A stretch of DNA of 64,000 nucleotides from Bursaphelenchus xylophilus. Its lineage: Eukaryota > Nematoda > Chromadorea > Rhabditida > Aphelenchoididae. A program made the translations under genes and the position numbers. The notes below the pieces were generated by a model that had not been told where the DNA came from, did no database searches, and saw nothing but the letters and a program-made list of their open reading frames with translations. Location: assembly GCA_904066235.2 (NCBI GenBank), contig CAJFCV020000002.1, positions 10,168,001 through 10,232,000 of the forward strand, in the 5' to 3' direction. Positions 1 through 10,580 of the stretch are shown piece by piece (within the stretch, counting starts at the first letter, position 1; each line of letters opens with the position of its first letter).

Positions 1-318
1 ACAAAAATTAATGTCGTTTAAAAATACATATTCCAAAAAAGAAGTCTCTGCGCCGCCTTCGCCGGAGGTTACAGCTCTGACTTTCCTTCACGGTTTTTGT
101 AAGATCCTTGAGATGTGTGTCAGATCCCGGAAAAAAATTTTTTTTTGTATTTTACAAATCATCTTCTCAAAGGAACTTTTTTGAGGTCTGATTTGCGTTT
201 CCCCCAAACGAGTTTGGAGTTTGTAGTCAAAAAAACCCCAATTTTTTCTATGAAATCCACCACCAATAGATTCGTATATTACAACCAGTACAACCAACAC
301 CTCAAAATAACTTTTTCA
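1..318. other. no gene recognised; intron-like AT-rich sequence
   Basis: No convincing coding frame is visible. The stretch ends in a good splice acceptor (TTTTTCAG at about 312-319) directly before the degraded GT43 exon, so it may be the decayed intron of that copy. Confidence 0.4.
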
Positions 319-420
319 GGCCTAAACTGGTCCTGAAAATCTTTGGCCGTCAACTTGCTCCGAGAAAGAAAAATTCAATCAAAACGTCGTCATCTATCTT
401 GCCGATGATGACAATGGCCT
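319..420 (+). pseudogene. GT43 glucuronyltransferase exon fragment, frameshifted
   Basis: After a TTTTTCAG acceptor the sequence aligns base by base with the start of exon 3 of the intact GT43 gene at 5697. The order of matches is the Arg-Gly-Trp region, the Leu-Arg-Gln region, then an almost perfect copy of the metal-binding segment (V-I-Y-L-A-D-D-D-N-G, about 388-418). The frame of the first half and that of the DDD segment differ, and an early stop lies in the first half. The similarity stops after the DDD motif. It is therefore a dead third copy of the family. Seen: matching order of segments and broken frame. Inferred: origin by duplication of the gene 5 kb downstream. Confidence 0.7.
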
Positions 421-515
421 ATTTTGTATTTTTCAGCCGCAAATCTTGCTTCCTGCAGCCTCTCATCTTGTAAAAGAATTTTTAAGTTTGAAACAAAGCA
501 TGCAAAAAAAGTTTT

Positions 516-746
516 CAGTTGTTCAACTTCCCGGAATCGGAGTCTATGTTAAAAGAAACTCATTTTCGTCCGCCCTCCATTACTGCTACGACCTCCGGAG
601 TTGCGCTACGCCCTAATCTGTTTTCTGATGCAATTTTACCACGCTCTTTTGGGGTCGAAAAATTCGAAAAATTGGGCTTCTCGGTACAAGCACCAATCGA
701 TCGCGATCAGCCTTCCTGTCGTGCTTCAATCCCTTTCAAATCTTGA
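516..746 (+). CDS. hypothetical terminal exon
   Basis: An acceptor-like TTTTCAG ends at about 515 and a frame stays open to a TGA at 744-746, giving about 75 residues of mixed composition (E-S-E-S, T-A-T-T-S-G, S-F-G-V-E-K-F). No family was recognised. It could be the last exon of a gene that begins left of the window, or a chance open frame. It lies in the same region as the broken GT43 exon but shows no similarity to GT43. Confidence 0.2.
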   Translation, partial: QLFNFPESESMLKETHFRPPSITATTSGVALRPNLFSDAILPRSFGVEKFEKLGFSVQAPIDRDQPSCRASIPFKS

Positions 747-915
747 ATTTTAATAGACCCAAAAAACCCGAGTTCCCCCCGAAAAACCCCTCCGGTCAAG
801 TGTAAAAAATACGCGGAACGGATTTGCATACCAAATTTCAAACCGTTTGCGGGGTTATTTAGCGGGTCGGACGTTCAGCTTAACAGGGGAGGAATATATT
901 TTTAAACCTTTTTAG

Positions 916-1019
916 AAGGCCACAGAATTGTTTTTGAACGTGTCAAAGAGTGGGCTACTTACAGCGATCCTTGGATTTTTCACAAGTCATGGACTGCTTC
1001 AGGAAAGGAGATGGCATAG
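916..1019 (+). CDS. possible short exon, unrecognised
   Basis: An acceptor (TTTTTAG) precedes a frame containing V-K-E-W-A-T-Y-S-D-P-W and H-K-S-W, which ends at TAG 1017-1019, immediately next to a donor-like GTAAGC. The tryptophan-rich composition looks more like protein than noise, but no family is recognised and no partner exon is seen. Confidence 0.2.
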
Positions 1020-1865
1020 GTAAGCCGAAAGTGGTGCAGTTTTTTTAAAGTGCGTAGACTTTTTTGTCGCAAGCTTTCTGTGCATTTTATCAGTCCTCTC
1101 GGAAAGTCGCCGGACTGATTTTTGGAAAGTTTTGTCCCTCCCAGTGCGTATTGCCGATTTCAGTCCGGCGAGGTTTCCTCAACTGTGTCGCCACGAATTC
1201 CGTGGGTGTGACAGACGATTACACGATGCAAAAACAGGCAAAATTCACTGCGCTGAAAGGACCAGGAAAGATATTTTTTGAACCGAAATTTTACCGGCGT
1301 AATCAGGCAATTTCGCGGTGGGACCATCACGCAATAGACGTGCTCTCAATTTTTGGAATGGAAAATAAAATTCTCCTGCGGATTTTAAATGGCCAATTGG
1401 CCCAGAAACATTGATTTACGTGCTGAATTAGATGCGCAGTTTCAGGAATGCCATCGAGAATCCTGATATAAGTCCAAATTGACGTTGTACTTGATGGAGA
1501 ATTGGAAAATAACATTTTTTTTGTCTTTCAGGTCTTATTTGAAATTTTAGGCTCCGAAAGGTCATAAAAGTTTAACATTTACTTTTTCTATTCGGTATTC
1601 ACTTCAATACTTTCTGTTTTAGCCAGTTTTTTTTCAATTTCAGGTATCTCTCAATATAAATTTTTCCTTGGACAAGGGGTCAAGCGCTTTAACAAGCTCA
1701 AACACCATCCGCAGAGCGTAATACAGTGTTTATTACCAAGATTAAATTGAAACAGAGTGATATTCAACTAACGGCGGAAAATCGTCCGCACTGATGGCTT
1801 CCAAAAGATCACGAGATATTTCAGCGCGAATCTTGATGTTATCCACGACCCCGGTCTGTCTGATT

Positions 1866-3110
1866 TTTTTAGTTCTTCTCGAGAGTTGTAGTTTGTAAAG
1901 AAGTTTTCGTAAGCAGCAGGATTACGTGCCAGATCAATATCTCGCAAAAATTTCCCGAAATAAGCAGCAAATTAGAACTTATATCCCTAATTTCCGCATC
2001 AAGTCGAATGCATGTATTCGTCCATCGTCCATTCAATTTTCGAAATGAAAAAAATATATCGTGAGTAAATGATAAGAAGTTGTTATACACTGTATACAGA
2101 CAATATATTTTTGATCAAAAGGGATCTTGGAGCACATAAAGCGATTACAAACGACAGAAATAGTACCCTAAGGTTTCGTATTTAAACGGATATTCAGCGA
2201 CTCCGGAGCGTCGGCGAAGCTTCATGTTTGGCATGCATATCCGACATGACACACAGATTCCATCGCCCACGGATGGTTTTTTATTTTTGCCCTAAAAGTG
2301 CAAACAAATCAAGAAAAAGTGCAAAAAATGACCAAAATCAGGGGTTTTTTCACTCTAACTTGACTCAAACCCCCACAAAAATCTTGAAATTTTAATATGT
2401 TGTAGCCCTTGAAATTCTCTTTACGATAGACTCCAACATCTTTTTTGGTGGCCCCAAGAAAGTACATTTTTTTGGCATTCAAAATCGAAATTTCCATTTT
2501 TTTAGTGACGATTTTCTCAAAGGTAGCGGGCAACCTGAAGACAAAACTTACATACTCTGAAAGGAAATTGATTACTCTACATAAAGAGTTTTTGCTTTTG
2601 CCGGTATCTCTTATGGCTACCCTTACACATATGAAAATGTAATGTGCACTTTTTAATTTTTCATTTTTTTGGACACCGATCGGCGGCGAAAAAAGTTCGG
2701 AATGCTGTGCATTGCTTTATCTAAAAAATAAACAAAAAAAAAAACAAAATTCTCACCTGCCTATCATGTCTCGGTCATGCGCTTCCATGATCCCGGATCC
2801 CAATCGGTTCTAACTGTCGAATCCTTCTTTTAGATACCTAAAAAAGTAAAAATCGTAGAAATGCTGAAAAAAGACGATCATTGAGGAGAAAGATGCTCCG
2901 TTAAGTTAAATTGCAAACCTCGTGGTCAAAATGCGGCCGTAATTAGGTGTGCTTTGCTGCAGAAACATACATAGGACCATTTTCTGGCCTTTCTAAGAGA
3001 AAACAGTCAAACAAAAGCCTGAAAGACAAAAAATAAACTTACATGGACATCTCGTTGAACATGAAAAGCAATATTTCTGGCCAATCGGCCATCTAAAACC
3101 AGCAAGAGAA
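1866..3110. other. loop of the inverted repeat, no gene
   Basis: This AT-rich stretch between the arms has no open frame beyond about 75 codons and no splice pattern that builds a protein. A partial internal duplication of the arm (the segment with CCAATCGGCCATCTAAAA at about 3086) occurs near its right edge. Confidence 0.5.
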
Positions 3111-3401
3111 TTTTTCCATCTAGACCAGGGTCATGGATAACAACAAGATTCGCGCAAAAATATCTGCTTGATCTTTTCAGTGAGGACGATTTTCCGCATG
3201 GCTGTTAGTCGAACCTCTCTCTGTTTCAATTTAATCGTGGTAATAAACACTTTATAATAAATTATGCTCCGCGGATTGCGTTCAAGGTAATTTATATTGA
3301 GAGCTACCTGAAATAGAAAAAAATGGCTAAAAAAGAAAGTATTGAAGTAAAAAGCGAATAGGAAAAGTAAATGTTAAACTTCTGTGACCTTTCGCAGAGT
3401 A

Positions 3402-4411
3402 TTAGGTCTAAAAGTATGACTCCGCCGTTTTTTTGGCTCGACAATTTTAATCAAAACAAAAAAAATTTACATTAAAGCTTATTTAATTATTATTGCCACT
3501 ACTAACTACGATATTTTCCCACAATTTGAGCAACTTTGGAATACCATCAGTGAAAACGTTTTTTTGTTTTGAGGCGACTCAGTCATCGGGCCAATTTTGG
3601 ACATTTTTGTATTCAGCGAAGCGCTGCTGTCTCAGATCGGGTTTCATCGGTGGAAACAAGTGTTATTCTGAAAGTTCGGTGTCAGAAGAGTATAGCGGGT
3701 AGGGTAGGACCTTTAACCTTAGGTGTTCTAGCGTGCCTTGGCCAGTTTTTCAACATAGAGTCTGAAATGACCAAAAAACAGAATAAATTTTTTTTATTCC
3801 GGTAGCTGTAACTGTTGTCAAAATTCATTTATTGTTTGCCCCCGGTCACGAATTGAGGCAAAAAGAATTTCTTTTCTGTCTTTTCATCAGAATTTTGCAT
3901 GTTGTTTTAGGTCAATTAATATGGTACCCAGCTCCCTGATCCCTGCATCTTTCCCATTTGTTGCAAACCCTTTAAAGCTACTTTCTGCGTCACCTTTAGC
4001 TTCCCGGCAAACCTTTTTTTGCGTCTGGGCATTGTTTTTATCGAATAATCTCCATCTTCAAATTTTTTAAATGGGTTTGAAAATCACCGGTTTTGAACCG
4101 TTGAAGCCATTCCCGACTGATTTTTTCACACAAGGCACGACTAACGCATGCTTCTGTAAACGTTCGGCGTTTTTCCTCACATTACACGTGCAAAATAAAG
4201 TTTCCCGCAAGTCACCTCTTCTTAGGATGAGGTTGGTCATCTTTGAAGCTTTATAAAAACCGTTATATAAGGCCTCACTGTACGAAGCGTATATCATTAG
4301 ATAGCGTTTTCAACGTCCTTTCATGGCATATAAACAGAAATTGCAAAATTGTATTCCAACCTGTAAAAAATGCAAAACAAAAAAACGGCGGAGTCATACT
4401 TTTAGACCTAA
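3402..4411. mobile_element. 1,010-bp TA-flanked inverted-repeat element (Tc1/mariner-type insertion)
   Basis: The two ends are inverted copies of about 33 bases starting TTAGGTCTAAAAGTATGA and running through CTCCGCCG into a T run. TA stands on both outer sides (3400-3401 and 4412-4413). Comparison with the unbroken arm at 1530-1570 gives the empty site, in which the sequence continues across one TA. A TA duplication is the mark of the Tc1/mariner superfamily. The interior has no transposase-like frame (longest about 76 codons), so it is non-autonomous or decayed. Confidence 0.8.
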
Positions 4412-4933
4412 TAAAATTTCAAATAGAACCTGAAAGCAAAAATAAAAATTTTTATTTTCCAATCCTCCATCAAGTATAACATCAATTTTGCATTTATATC
4501 AAGATTCTCGATGGCATTCGTGAAATCGCGCATCTAATTCAGCGCGTATATCAATATCTCTGGCCCATCTAAAATCCGGAGGAGAATTTTATTCTCCATT
4601 CCAAAAATCAAGAGCACATCTATTGCGTGATGGTCCCGCCACGAAATTGCATGATTACGCCGCGGCGCGCCGATAAAATTTCGGTTCAAAAAATACCCTT
4701 TCTGGCCCTTCAAGCGCAGTGAATTTTGTCTGTTTTTGCATCGTGCAATCGGCAATACACACTGTGAGAAAATAAAAATCGTCTTTGCACTGCGCAATAG
4801 GCTTTTTTCGACGTTTGCTCGCGCTCTTACTTTTTTTTCCAGTGCAAACACGAAAAATCAGTCCGCCGACTTTCCGGAAGGACTAATGCACAGAAAGCTT
4901 GTGACAAAAAGTCTACCTTTTGTTGAAATTGAA

Positions 4934-7900
4934 ATGCTAAGCAGAAATACGACTTTCCGTTCTCTCATTTTTCTAATTTGGCATTTGATTACAGGAGCTT
5001 TTCTAAAACTGGCTGCTGTAACGCTGATCGTGATCATAATGTTATCAGTAACACAAAGTTCACCTTCATTAATGCGTTATATTCGTACTGAGCGCGCCGA
5101 TTCTGTGGTGGACTCGACGCCGGCGGACAACAAGACAATAATTGTAATCACTCCAACGAAGCAACGACCGGAAAGGTTGGCTGATCTTACAATGTAAGTA
5201 AAAAGAAGATATATAGTTGAGCAGGTGCATAAACCACTCTGCATTTAAGGATCGGGCCTTTTTCAGGCTAGCCCAGACCTTAAAGCAAGTGGGAAATCTT
5301 TATTGGGTGGTGGTAGAGGACGCTGACAAAACGGCCGACCTGGTCAGCGATTTGTTGGCTCGAACTGGGATCAATCACACATATTTGGCCACAACCAACC
5401 ATGGACTGCCCTGTAAGTCGGGGTTTTGGGATTTTTCGGGCTTTACGAGTGTTGCACGTGACGCTGCGGTTTTCAACTACAGAATCAGGCCAAAATTGAA
5501 TAATTTGAGGGATTATTTGGTTCAGCAAACAACCTAATCCTTGTTCTGGCGCTGTGAAGCTTCGGGAATGCCTCGTGGCAGGTTGCAAGCAGTTTGTAAA
5601 CAAAAAGCCGCAAAATCTAAAAAACAAATCAACTGAATTCGCAGAAAACTCAGGGGTATTTTATAAATCACCCCTTCAAAAAAAATCATTTTTCAGGCCG
5701 AGGCTGGGCCCAACGCAACTTGGCCCTCGATTATCTCCGCCAGAACAAAGACAAATTCAATGAAAAAGACGTCATCTACTTTGCCGATGATGACAATGGC
5801 TACGATCTCCGACTATTCGACCAATACATTCGAAAAGTCGACGTGATGGGAGTGTGGGCTGTGGGAATCCCGGGAAATGCGTTGGTCGAGGCGCCCAAAG
5901 TCGAGAACGGAAAGGTTGTCGGCTGGCATTCCGCCTACCTGCCGGACAGAGAATTCGCAACCGACATGGCCGGATTTGCACTCAATTTCGGTTTGGTTGT
6001 GAGTACGAAGTAAGCTGGGAGTGGTGTACCGATTTTTGGTTAGAAACGCAATGCTTAGCGAGTTATTTTTGTAGAAAGTTTGCCGCAAATTTAATGGATT
6101 TTTTAAAAGTTGGACGCGAGTGTTGAAACAGTCGCATTTTAGTCCCTGAAAAAATATATTGATGCAAAAGGAATCGCGGATTTTTTTAATTTATTTGTAT
6201 TTTTTTATAGGATAGCTCAATTCAAAAATGGAAAAAGGTTTTACCAAAAAATAAAATTCAAGATTTTGATGTCTTTTTTTCACGAAAGCCTTAAAAATGT
6301 TGTTACTAATCGAAAGCAAAAAGAATTTTTTATTTTGGACTTATTAAAAAAAAGATATGACACAATTTGTAAAATTTGCTGAAATTTGAATTTTTGGGAT
6401 AGCGTTTTAACGCTTTACCAAAAATGGGTTTTTTTTGTTTTTTGATAGAATATAATGTATTTTATCAAAATATTTTCAAAAATGGATAAAACCGCAAAAA
6501 ATATGTAAAAAAATTGGTTTAAAATATACAAACATGTTTAGGTTACTTTCATGGTAACTTATGGTAACGTTTGATAACTTTTATAAGAATAGCATATATA
6601 CTGAAAAAATCCTCTTAAAACTTACTACTATACAGGGTGTTTCAAGAAATTCCCCGGAAAGCAATCGTCGATTTCTCGGCGCTCAGCCACGATATCCAAA
6701 AAATTTTTTTTGCAGTAGAAAGAAGGTTATGGGCGGTTTTTTGCCTAAAAAGATTTTTTTTCTTCGCCGACGCGGAATGCAGTGTATTCGGCGAAGACTT
6801 TTGACCGCTTTTTTGACCATCACACTTATCTAAAACGCTTTACTGTGACACTGCAGCATCCGGAAAATCTTCAGATTTTTTGCACAATGGATCAGGAGGC
6901 AGGGTATAACGCTATGCGATCCCATTTAGCGACTGCACAGTGCAATGCAGTCGCTGCAATATCGATAAAGTCGAGCCCACCGCGCGAATGTTTGAAACAG
7001 CAGGGCAAAGAGAAATTTAAACAAAAATTTTTTTGTTGTTTTCTGGTGCACAAAGTGGTTCCGTGATGGCTAGACATATGCCAAGGCTTGACCACAAAAT
7101 TTTGGAGGGTATACGATACCCGCAGAAAATAGTTGCCAGACAATAAAAATTGTGTTGGACCATTTCTGGTCCGTATCTGAGTTAAGATATGGCGAGCGGC
7201 TGCCATACCTTTGCCGAACGCTTGATAAGCACAAAAATCAGTAAATTATCCGCATTTCAGCCATCAGAAACCACAAAAAAGCGTTTAAGATGTATGTGAT
7301 GACCAAAAAAGCGATCTAAAGTCTTCGCCGAATACACTGCATTCCGCGTCGGCGTAGAAAAAAATCTTTTTAGGCAAAAACCGCCCATAACCTTCTTTCT
7401 ACTGCAAAAAAAATTTTTTGGATATCGTGGCTGAGCGCCGAGAAATCGACGATTGCTTTCCGGGGAATTTCTTGAAACACCCTGTATACCGTTTTCCATT
7501 TTTGAATTGAGCTATTCTATAAAAAATACAAATAAATTAAAAAAACCGCAATTCCTTTTGCATCAACCTATTCAATCCCTGTTTCCAAGGGAGTTCGCGA
7601 AATGCGGAGGGCGATTAGCTCGGAAAAAACCGTTAAACAATAAAAAATTGCACCAGTGACTTTGCGAACAAACTAGTAGTCATCAAAAATATAACTTTTA
7701 CAATATTTTACTGCCTTTTCAGTGCCTCCTGGTCCCTCAAATGCGCTGGCAATTTTCCGGAGCAGTGTTTCCTCAAACAGCTGAACCTCAGCCGCTCCGA
7801 CCTGGAGCCCTTCGGCTGGGAGTCGGACAAGAAGCCCATCCTTGTTTGGCATCGACAAACAGCGCCGGCACCCGACCAGCCCTTCGACTTGATGGGCTAC

Positions 7901-8041
7901 ATGGCCGAGTATCGGCTGCCGCAGGACGAGATTTGCAAAAAGTTCCAACAAATCCACTTAATGACGTATGAACAAGCGGAAGCTATCGCAAAAGAGTACG
8001 GTCCTGTCGAGTCGGAGAGCAAGAATGAAGTAAAGTCGTAA
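4934..8041 (+). CDS. beta-1,3-glucuronyltransferase, GT43 family (gene 1)
   Basis: Exons 4934-5193, 5267-5412, 5697-6009 and 7723-8041; all phases agree and the last ends at TAA. GT43 enzymes are type II Golgi proteins that add glucuronic acid from UDP-GlcA to a terminal galactose, for example in the proteoglycan linker. Visible marks are a hydrophobic anchor (L-A-A-V-T-L-I-V-I-I-M-L), the nucleotide-sugar start I-I-V-I-T-P-T-K-Q-R-P-E-R, W-V-V-V-E-D, the metal-binding [15 protein letters not shown], a candidate catalytic Glu in F-P-E-Q-C-F, and I-L-V-W-H. The start is uncertain. Met 4934 gives a good anchor, but a TTACAG acceptor at 4994 matches the phase-1 boundary seen in gene 2, so an extra upstream exon is likely. 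The 1.7-kb last intron holds nested transposons. Which acceptor sugar it uses cannot be read from sequence. Confidence 0.9.
6157..7570. mobile_element. mariner-type MITE in the last intron of GT43 gene 1
   Basis: The right end (7490-7570) is the reverse complement of the terminus TTAGGTTGATGCAAAAGG, which also bounds the element at 16142-17106. The left end keeps GATGCAAAAGGAAT but has lost the first bases. The inner sequence 6230-6630 matches 16,620-17,030. The terminus closely resembles mariner ends of the Hsmar1/MADE1 type as I know them. It is split by another insertion at 6633-7484. No transposase frame is seen. Confidence 0.8.
6633..7484. mobile_element. 852-bp TA-flanked element nested in the mariner MITE
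   Basis: Inverted ends start CAGGGTGTTTCAAGAAAT and run in parallel for about 200 bases (6633-6830 against 7290-7484). TA stands at 6631-6632 and 7485-7486. The homologous MITE at about 17,020 shows the uninterrupted site ACTACTATATACC, so the insertion and its TA duplication are directly visible. A Tc1/mariner-type end is inferred from the TA target and the CAGGGTG start. There is no transposase frame. Confidence 0.85.
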
Positions 8042-8158
8042 CATAATTATTACTTTACTTGAAAGTTGTTTATTTATTGTTATGTATAATATATTTAATA
8101 ATATTATTGTGTCTGTATGTAAATTATGATGCTAGTAGCATATTTATTTGTTGAATGT

Positions 8159-8164
8159 AATAAA
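8159..8164 (+). terminator. poly(A) signal of GT43 gene 1
   Basis: AATAAA lies 118 bases after the stop codon and is the first exact match downstream on this strand. Confidence 0.5.
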
Positions 8165-8399
8165 TAAGATAACAATTTTGATATGCTTTCCGATCTGGAC
8201 TATCCTTTCCTCGACTTGATTAGACAAATTTAATAGATTGCAGCTCGTGGAGAAATGAAGAAAACACAAAATTCGCTGTTAGTTGCTCCAAGTTACAAGT
8301 GCTTTCATGCTTTTGAAACATTGCTGGCCTGCCTTGCGCAGGTCGGCTCACAAAGAAGATCTACTTCTTCAAATTCATTTTTCAAAATACCGCAGAGTA

Positions 8400-9015
8400 A
8401 TAGTTTTTCGAGGTTGAGCCTGAACTCTCCCACTTTTCTGAACTCTCCTCCAAAAGAGGCGGAACTCTCCACGTCGATCCAGCGCATTTCCTGAACCGTT
8501 TCGAAACTTCGTATCGTTTTCATTGATTTAAAAGAGAGACGAAATGTCGCGAAATTATCGACACTTTTTCTCGTCCAAAATAGTTGTTTTTTCTCGAAAA
8601 GGAAGAAGAAAGATAAGAAAATGCGTTTTATCGGAGAGTGACATTTCGTTTTGAACGAATCACCACAAAGGCGCGGGAAACTTTTTCTTCTATATTTTGG
8701 ATTGACGTGCTCTCCCCTTTTTTTGATTTTCACCAAAAAATCTGAACTCTCCCCTTTTTTGAACACTCCCTCATTTTGAAAATTAAAAAAATTAGGTGTG
8801 ACATGTTATACGATGATTTTTTTTAAATTGAAAAGTATAAGGTGTAACATGTTATACGTATAAGATGTCAGACATAATTTTTTTTCTGTTTGAAAAAAAG
8901 TTTTCATCGTATAACATGTCACACCTCGTTTTTTTCAATTTTCAAAATGAGGGGGAGTGTTCAAAAAGGGGGAGAGTTCAGATTGGGGGAGGGTTCGGAA
9001 AAGGGGGAGAGTTCT
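8400..9015. repeat. inverted repeat with GAACTCTCCCC ends
   Basis: GAACTCTCCC-type blocks at about 8420-8765 face GGGGGAGAGTTC blocks at about 8948-9013. Inside, AGGTGTGACATGTTATACG at 8794 is mirrored by CGTATAACATGTCACACCT at 8908. A 153-codon minus-strand frame over this repeat (8305-8766) is not called as a gene because it translates the repeat itself. Confidence 0.6.
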
Positions 9016-9212
9016 ACCGCAACGGATGCCCGTTTTAACGGAAACATCTTTCTTGCCTTGAACTGAGGTTTTAGGGTATGCTGTTTTATGGCATTTGTAT
9101 TGTATGGCCTTCTCCAGTCTTCAAATTCTTCTGGGGCACTTACAGGGCCCAGACCAAAAGTTCTAAAATTCTTGAGTTTTTTTGAATTTGTGACACGTTT
9201 GGGTAGCGGTTA

Positions 9213-9383
9213 CATGTCAAACTGAGATAAGCTAAAATAGCCCGGTGAATGGGTTGGTAATTTGCCAAAAAAAGACGCGAAAAAAGGTTTTGTCGGGGAA
9301 GAAATGGGGAATTTTTGGGACGAAGTGTAAAAAACCGATAGCGAAGGGTCTATTCCGGTCACCAGACTCCTCAGCTTGATGTG
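9213..9383. repeat. dispersed repeat E, copy 1
   Basis: The segment starts with GTCAAACTGAG and contains TCGGGGAAGAAATGGGGAAT and GGTCTATTCCGGTCACC. It is the reverse complement of the copy at 15,811-16,031. The matching inverted ends (GTCAAACTGAG) suggest a small transposable element. Confidence 0.65.
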
Positions 9384-10010
9384 CGGTACCCTAATCGAAA
9401 ACTTATTGCTGAAATTTGTCCCACAGGGAATGTTAAAATTTTAGTTTAACTGACTTCATTCTCTGCCTTTACCGTCCTATCCGGGGCAATGGGATTGGTT
9501 TCCTTCCCCCTCGCGCACTGCCCTGGGCATACATAAAAATCAGCCCAGTTTTTTTCGAACTCACCACACCCAAAGAAGTGTAAAGTGTAACATCTCCATC
9601 AATGAAACGTTTGATTTTCTGGTCACTGAAACCATTGGGAACGCAAAATTAATCATCCCTAAAATAGTGTGATGATGCAACAAAACTTGTGCGTTTTCCA
9701 TAAAACCCAAACTCCTGATCCAACTCAAACTAGAGCTCCCCGCTATCACCATTTCAGTTATGATGTTCTAAATTTGTACTTGATTGATTTATAAAAATAA
9801 ATATTGCCGATTGTCCGAAAAGTTCATATTTTCATTTGTTCATTTGTTATTCACGATCTGAGCAGAGTACTACCGTATTCTTCAAAAGTGTAGGAAGCAA
9901 AAAATAATTGGGGAAAGAACCTTAACAAACAAGTTGATGATGTATGTGTTGTTTATGTATAATTAAAGCTATGAGTTGTCAACAAAGAAGAAATAAATTA
10001 CAGTTCGCAA
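9384..10010. other. intergenic, no feature recognised
   Basis: No frame above about 63 codons and no repeat was recognised here. Confidence 0.4.
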
Positions 10011-10153
10011 TCAGTCCGTCGGGAAAATAATGAGCACTCTGCCGCATCGCCGCTGAGAAAATGACTTGTGTCGCGGAAAAATCAAATCGCTTTTCAATTC
10101 AGCGACGCGGTTGGTGCAGCGACATTGTACTCATTATTTTCCCGACAGGCTGA
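10011..10153. mobile_element. MITE family A copy
   Basis: The terminus TCAGTCCGTCGGGAAAAT on the left faces ATTTTCCCGACAGGCTGA on the right, with TA directly after the right end. The interior carries the family marks GTGTCGCGG and TCAGCGACGCG. It has no coding capacity. Confidence 0.8.
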
Positions 10154-10580
10154 TAACTATGATCCAAGAGATGTTCAGAATGCGAAGCTAAGTTTTTGAT
10201 AAAACTCGGCACAAGTCTAGATTTGTTCTTTTAAGGCATATGGAAGTTCCAGAGCTGGATGTATATCAAAGTTTATGCTGCGGGGTTCCTTACAATATTT
10301 ATATTTTCTGAAAGCCAGCTTTTTATTCTACTGCCATACCAAGTTTCAGCCTTCTAGCGCAAACGGCTAGCGAGATATGGAGGTAAAAAGCAAGCGCACT
10401 TCGAAAAAAATTGAAAAAGTCGCGGAGACCGGTTGTGTCACAAAAGTTCAGAATGCCGTGCGCCCTCGCGTTCTGGACATTCCGCTTACTATGCAGATGC
10501 AAAAATAAAAAAGAAATTAATTAATATCAAGAAGTTCTGGCTGAAAAACTCAGCTATATATTCGACGCTAGAAGCGAAGA

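Larger units (their letters stand above)
1040..4930. repeat. long inverted repeat (arms about 0.8 kb) with an insertion in the right arm
   Basis: The sequence at about 1040-1865 reappears in reverse complement at about 3110-3401 plus 4412-4930. Landmarks are the pair AAGCTTTCTGTGCATT / GCACAGAAAGCTT at the outer ends, GAAACAGAG / CTCTGTTTC at about 1751 and 3220, and the segment around the F-G-M-E-N-K translation in both arms. The right arm is split by the 1,010-bp TA-flanked element at 3402-4411. The outer ends overlap the composite GCAC repeat family. It reads like an old foldback element or an inverted duplication. Frames in both arms are broken, so no gene is called. Confidence 0.75.

Noticed and set aside
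1064..1414. 116-codon frame and its mirror at 4534-4851 as a gene pair
   Set aside because: Both lie in the arms of the large inverted repeat and are interrupted when extended; neither shows a complete gene structure.
8305..8766. 153-codon minus-strand frame
   Set aside because: It lies on an inverted repeat of GAACTCTCCCC units and has no family resemblance.
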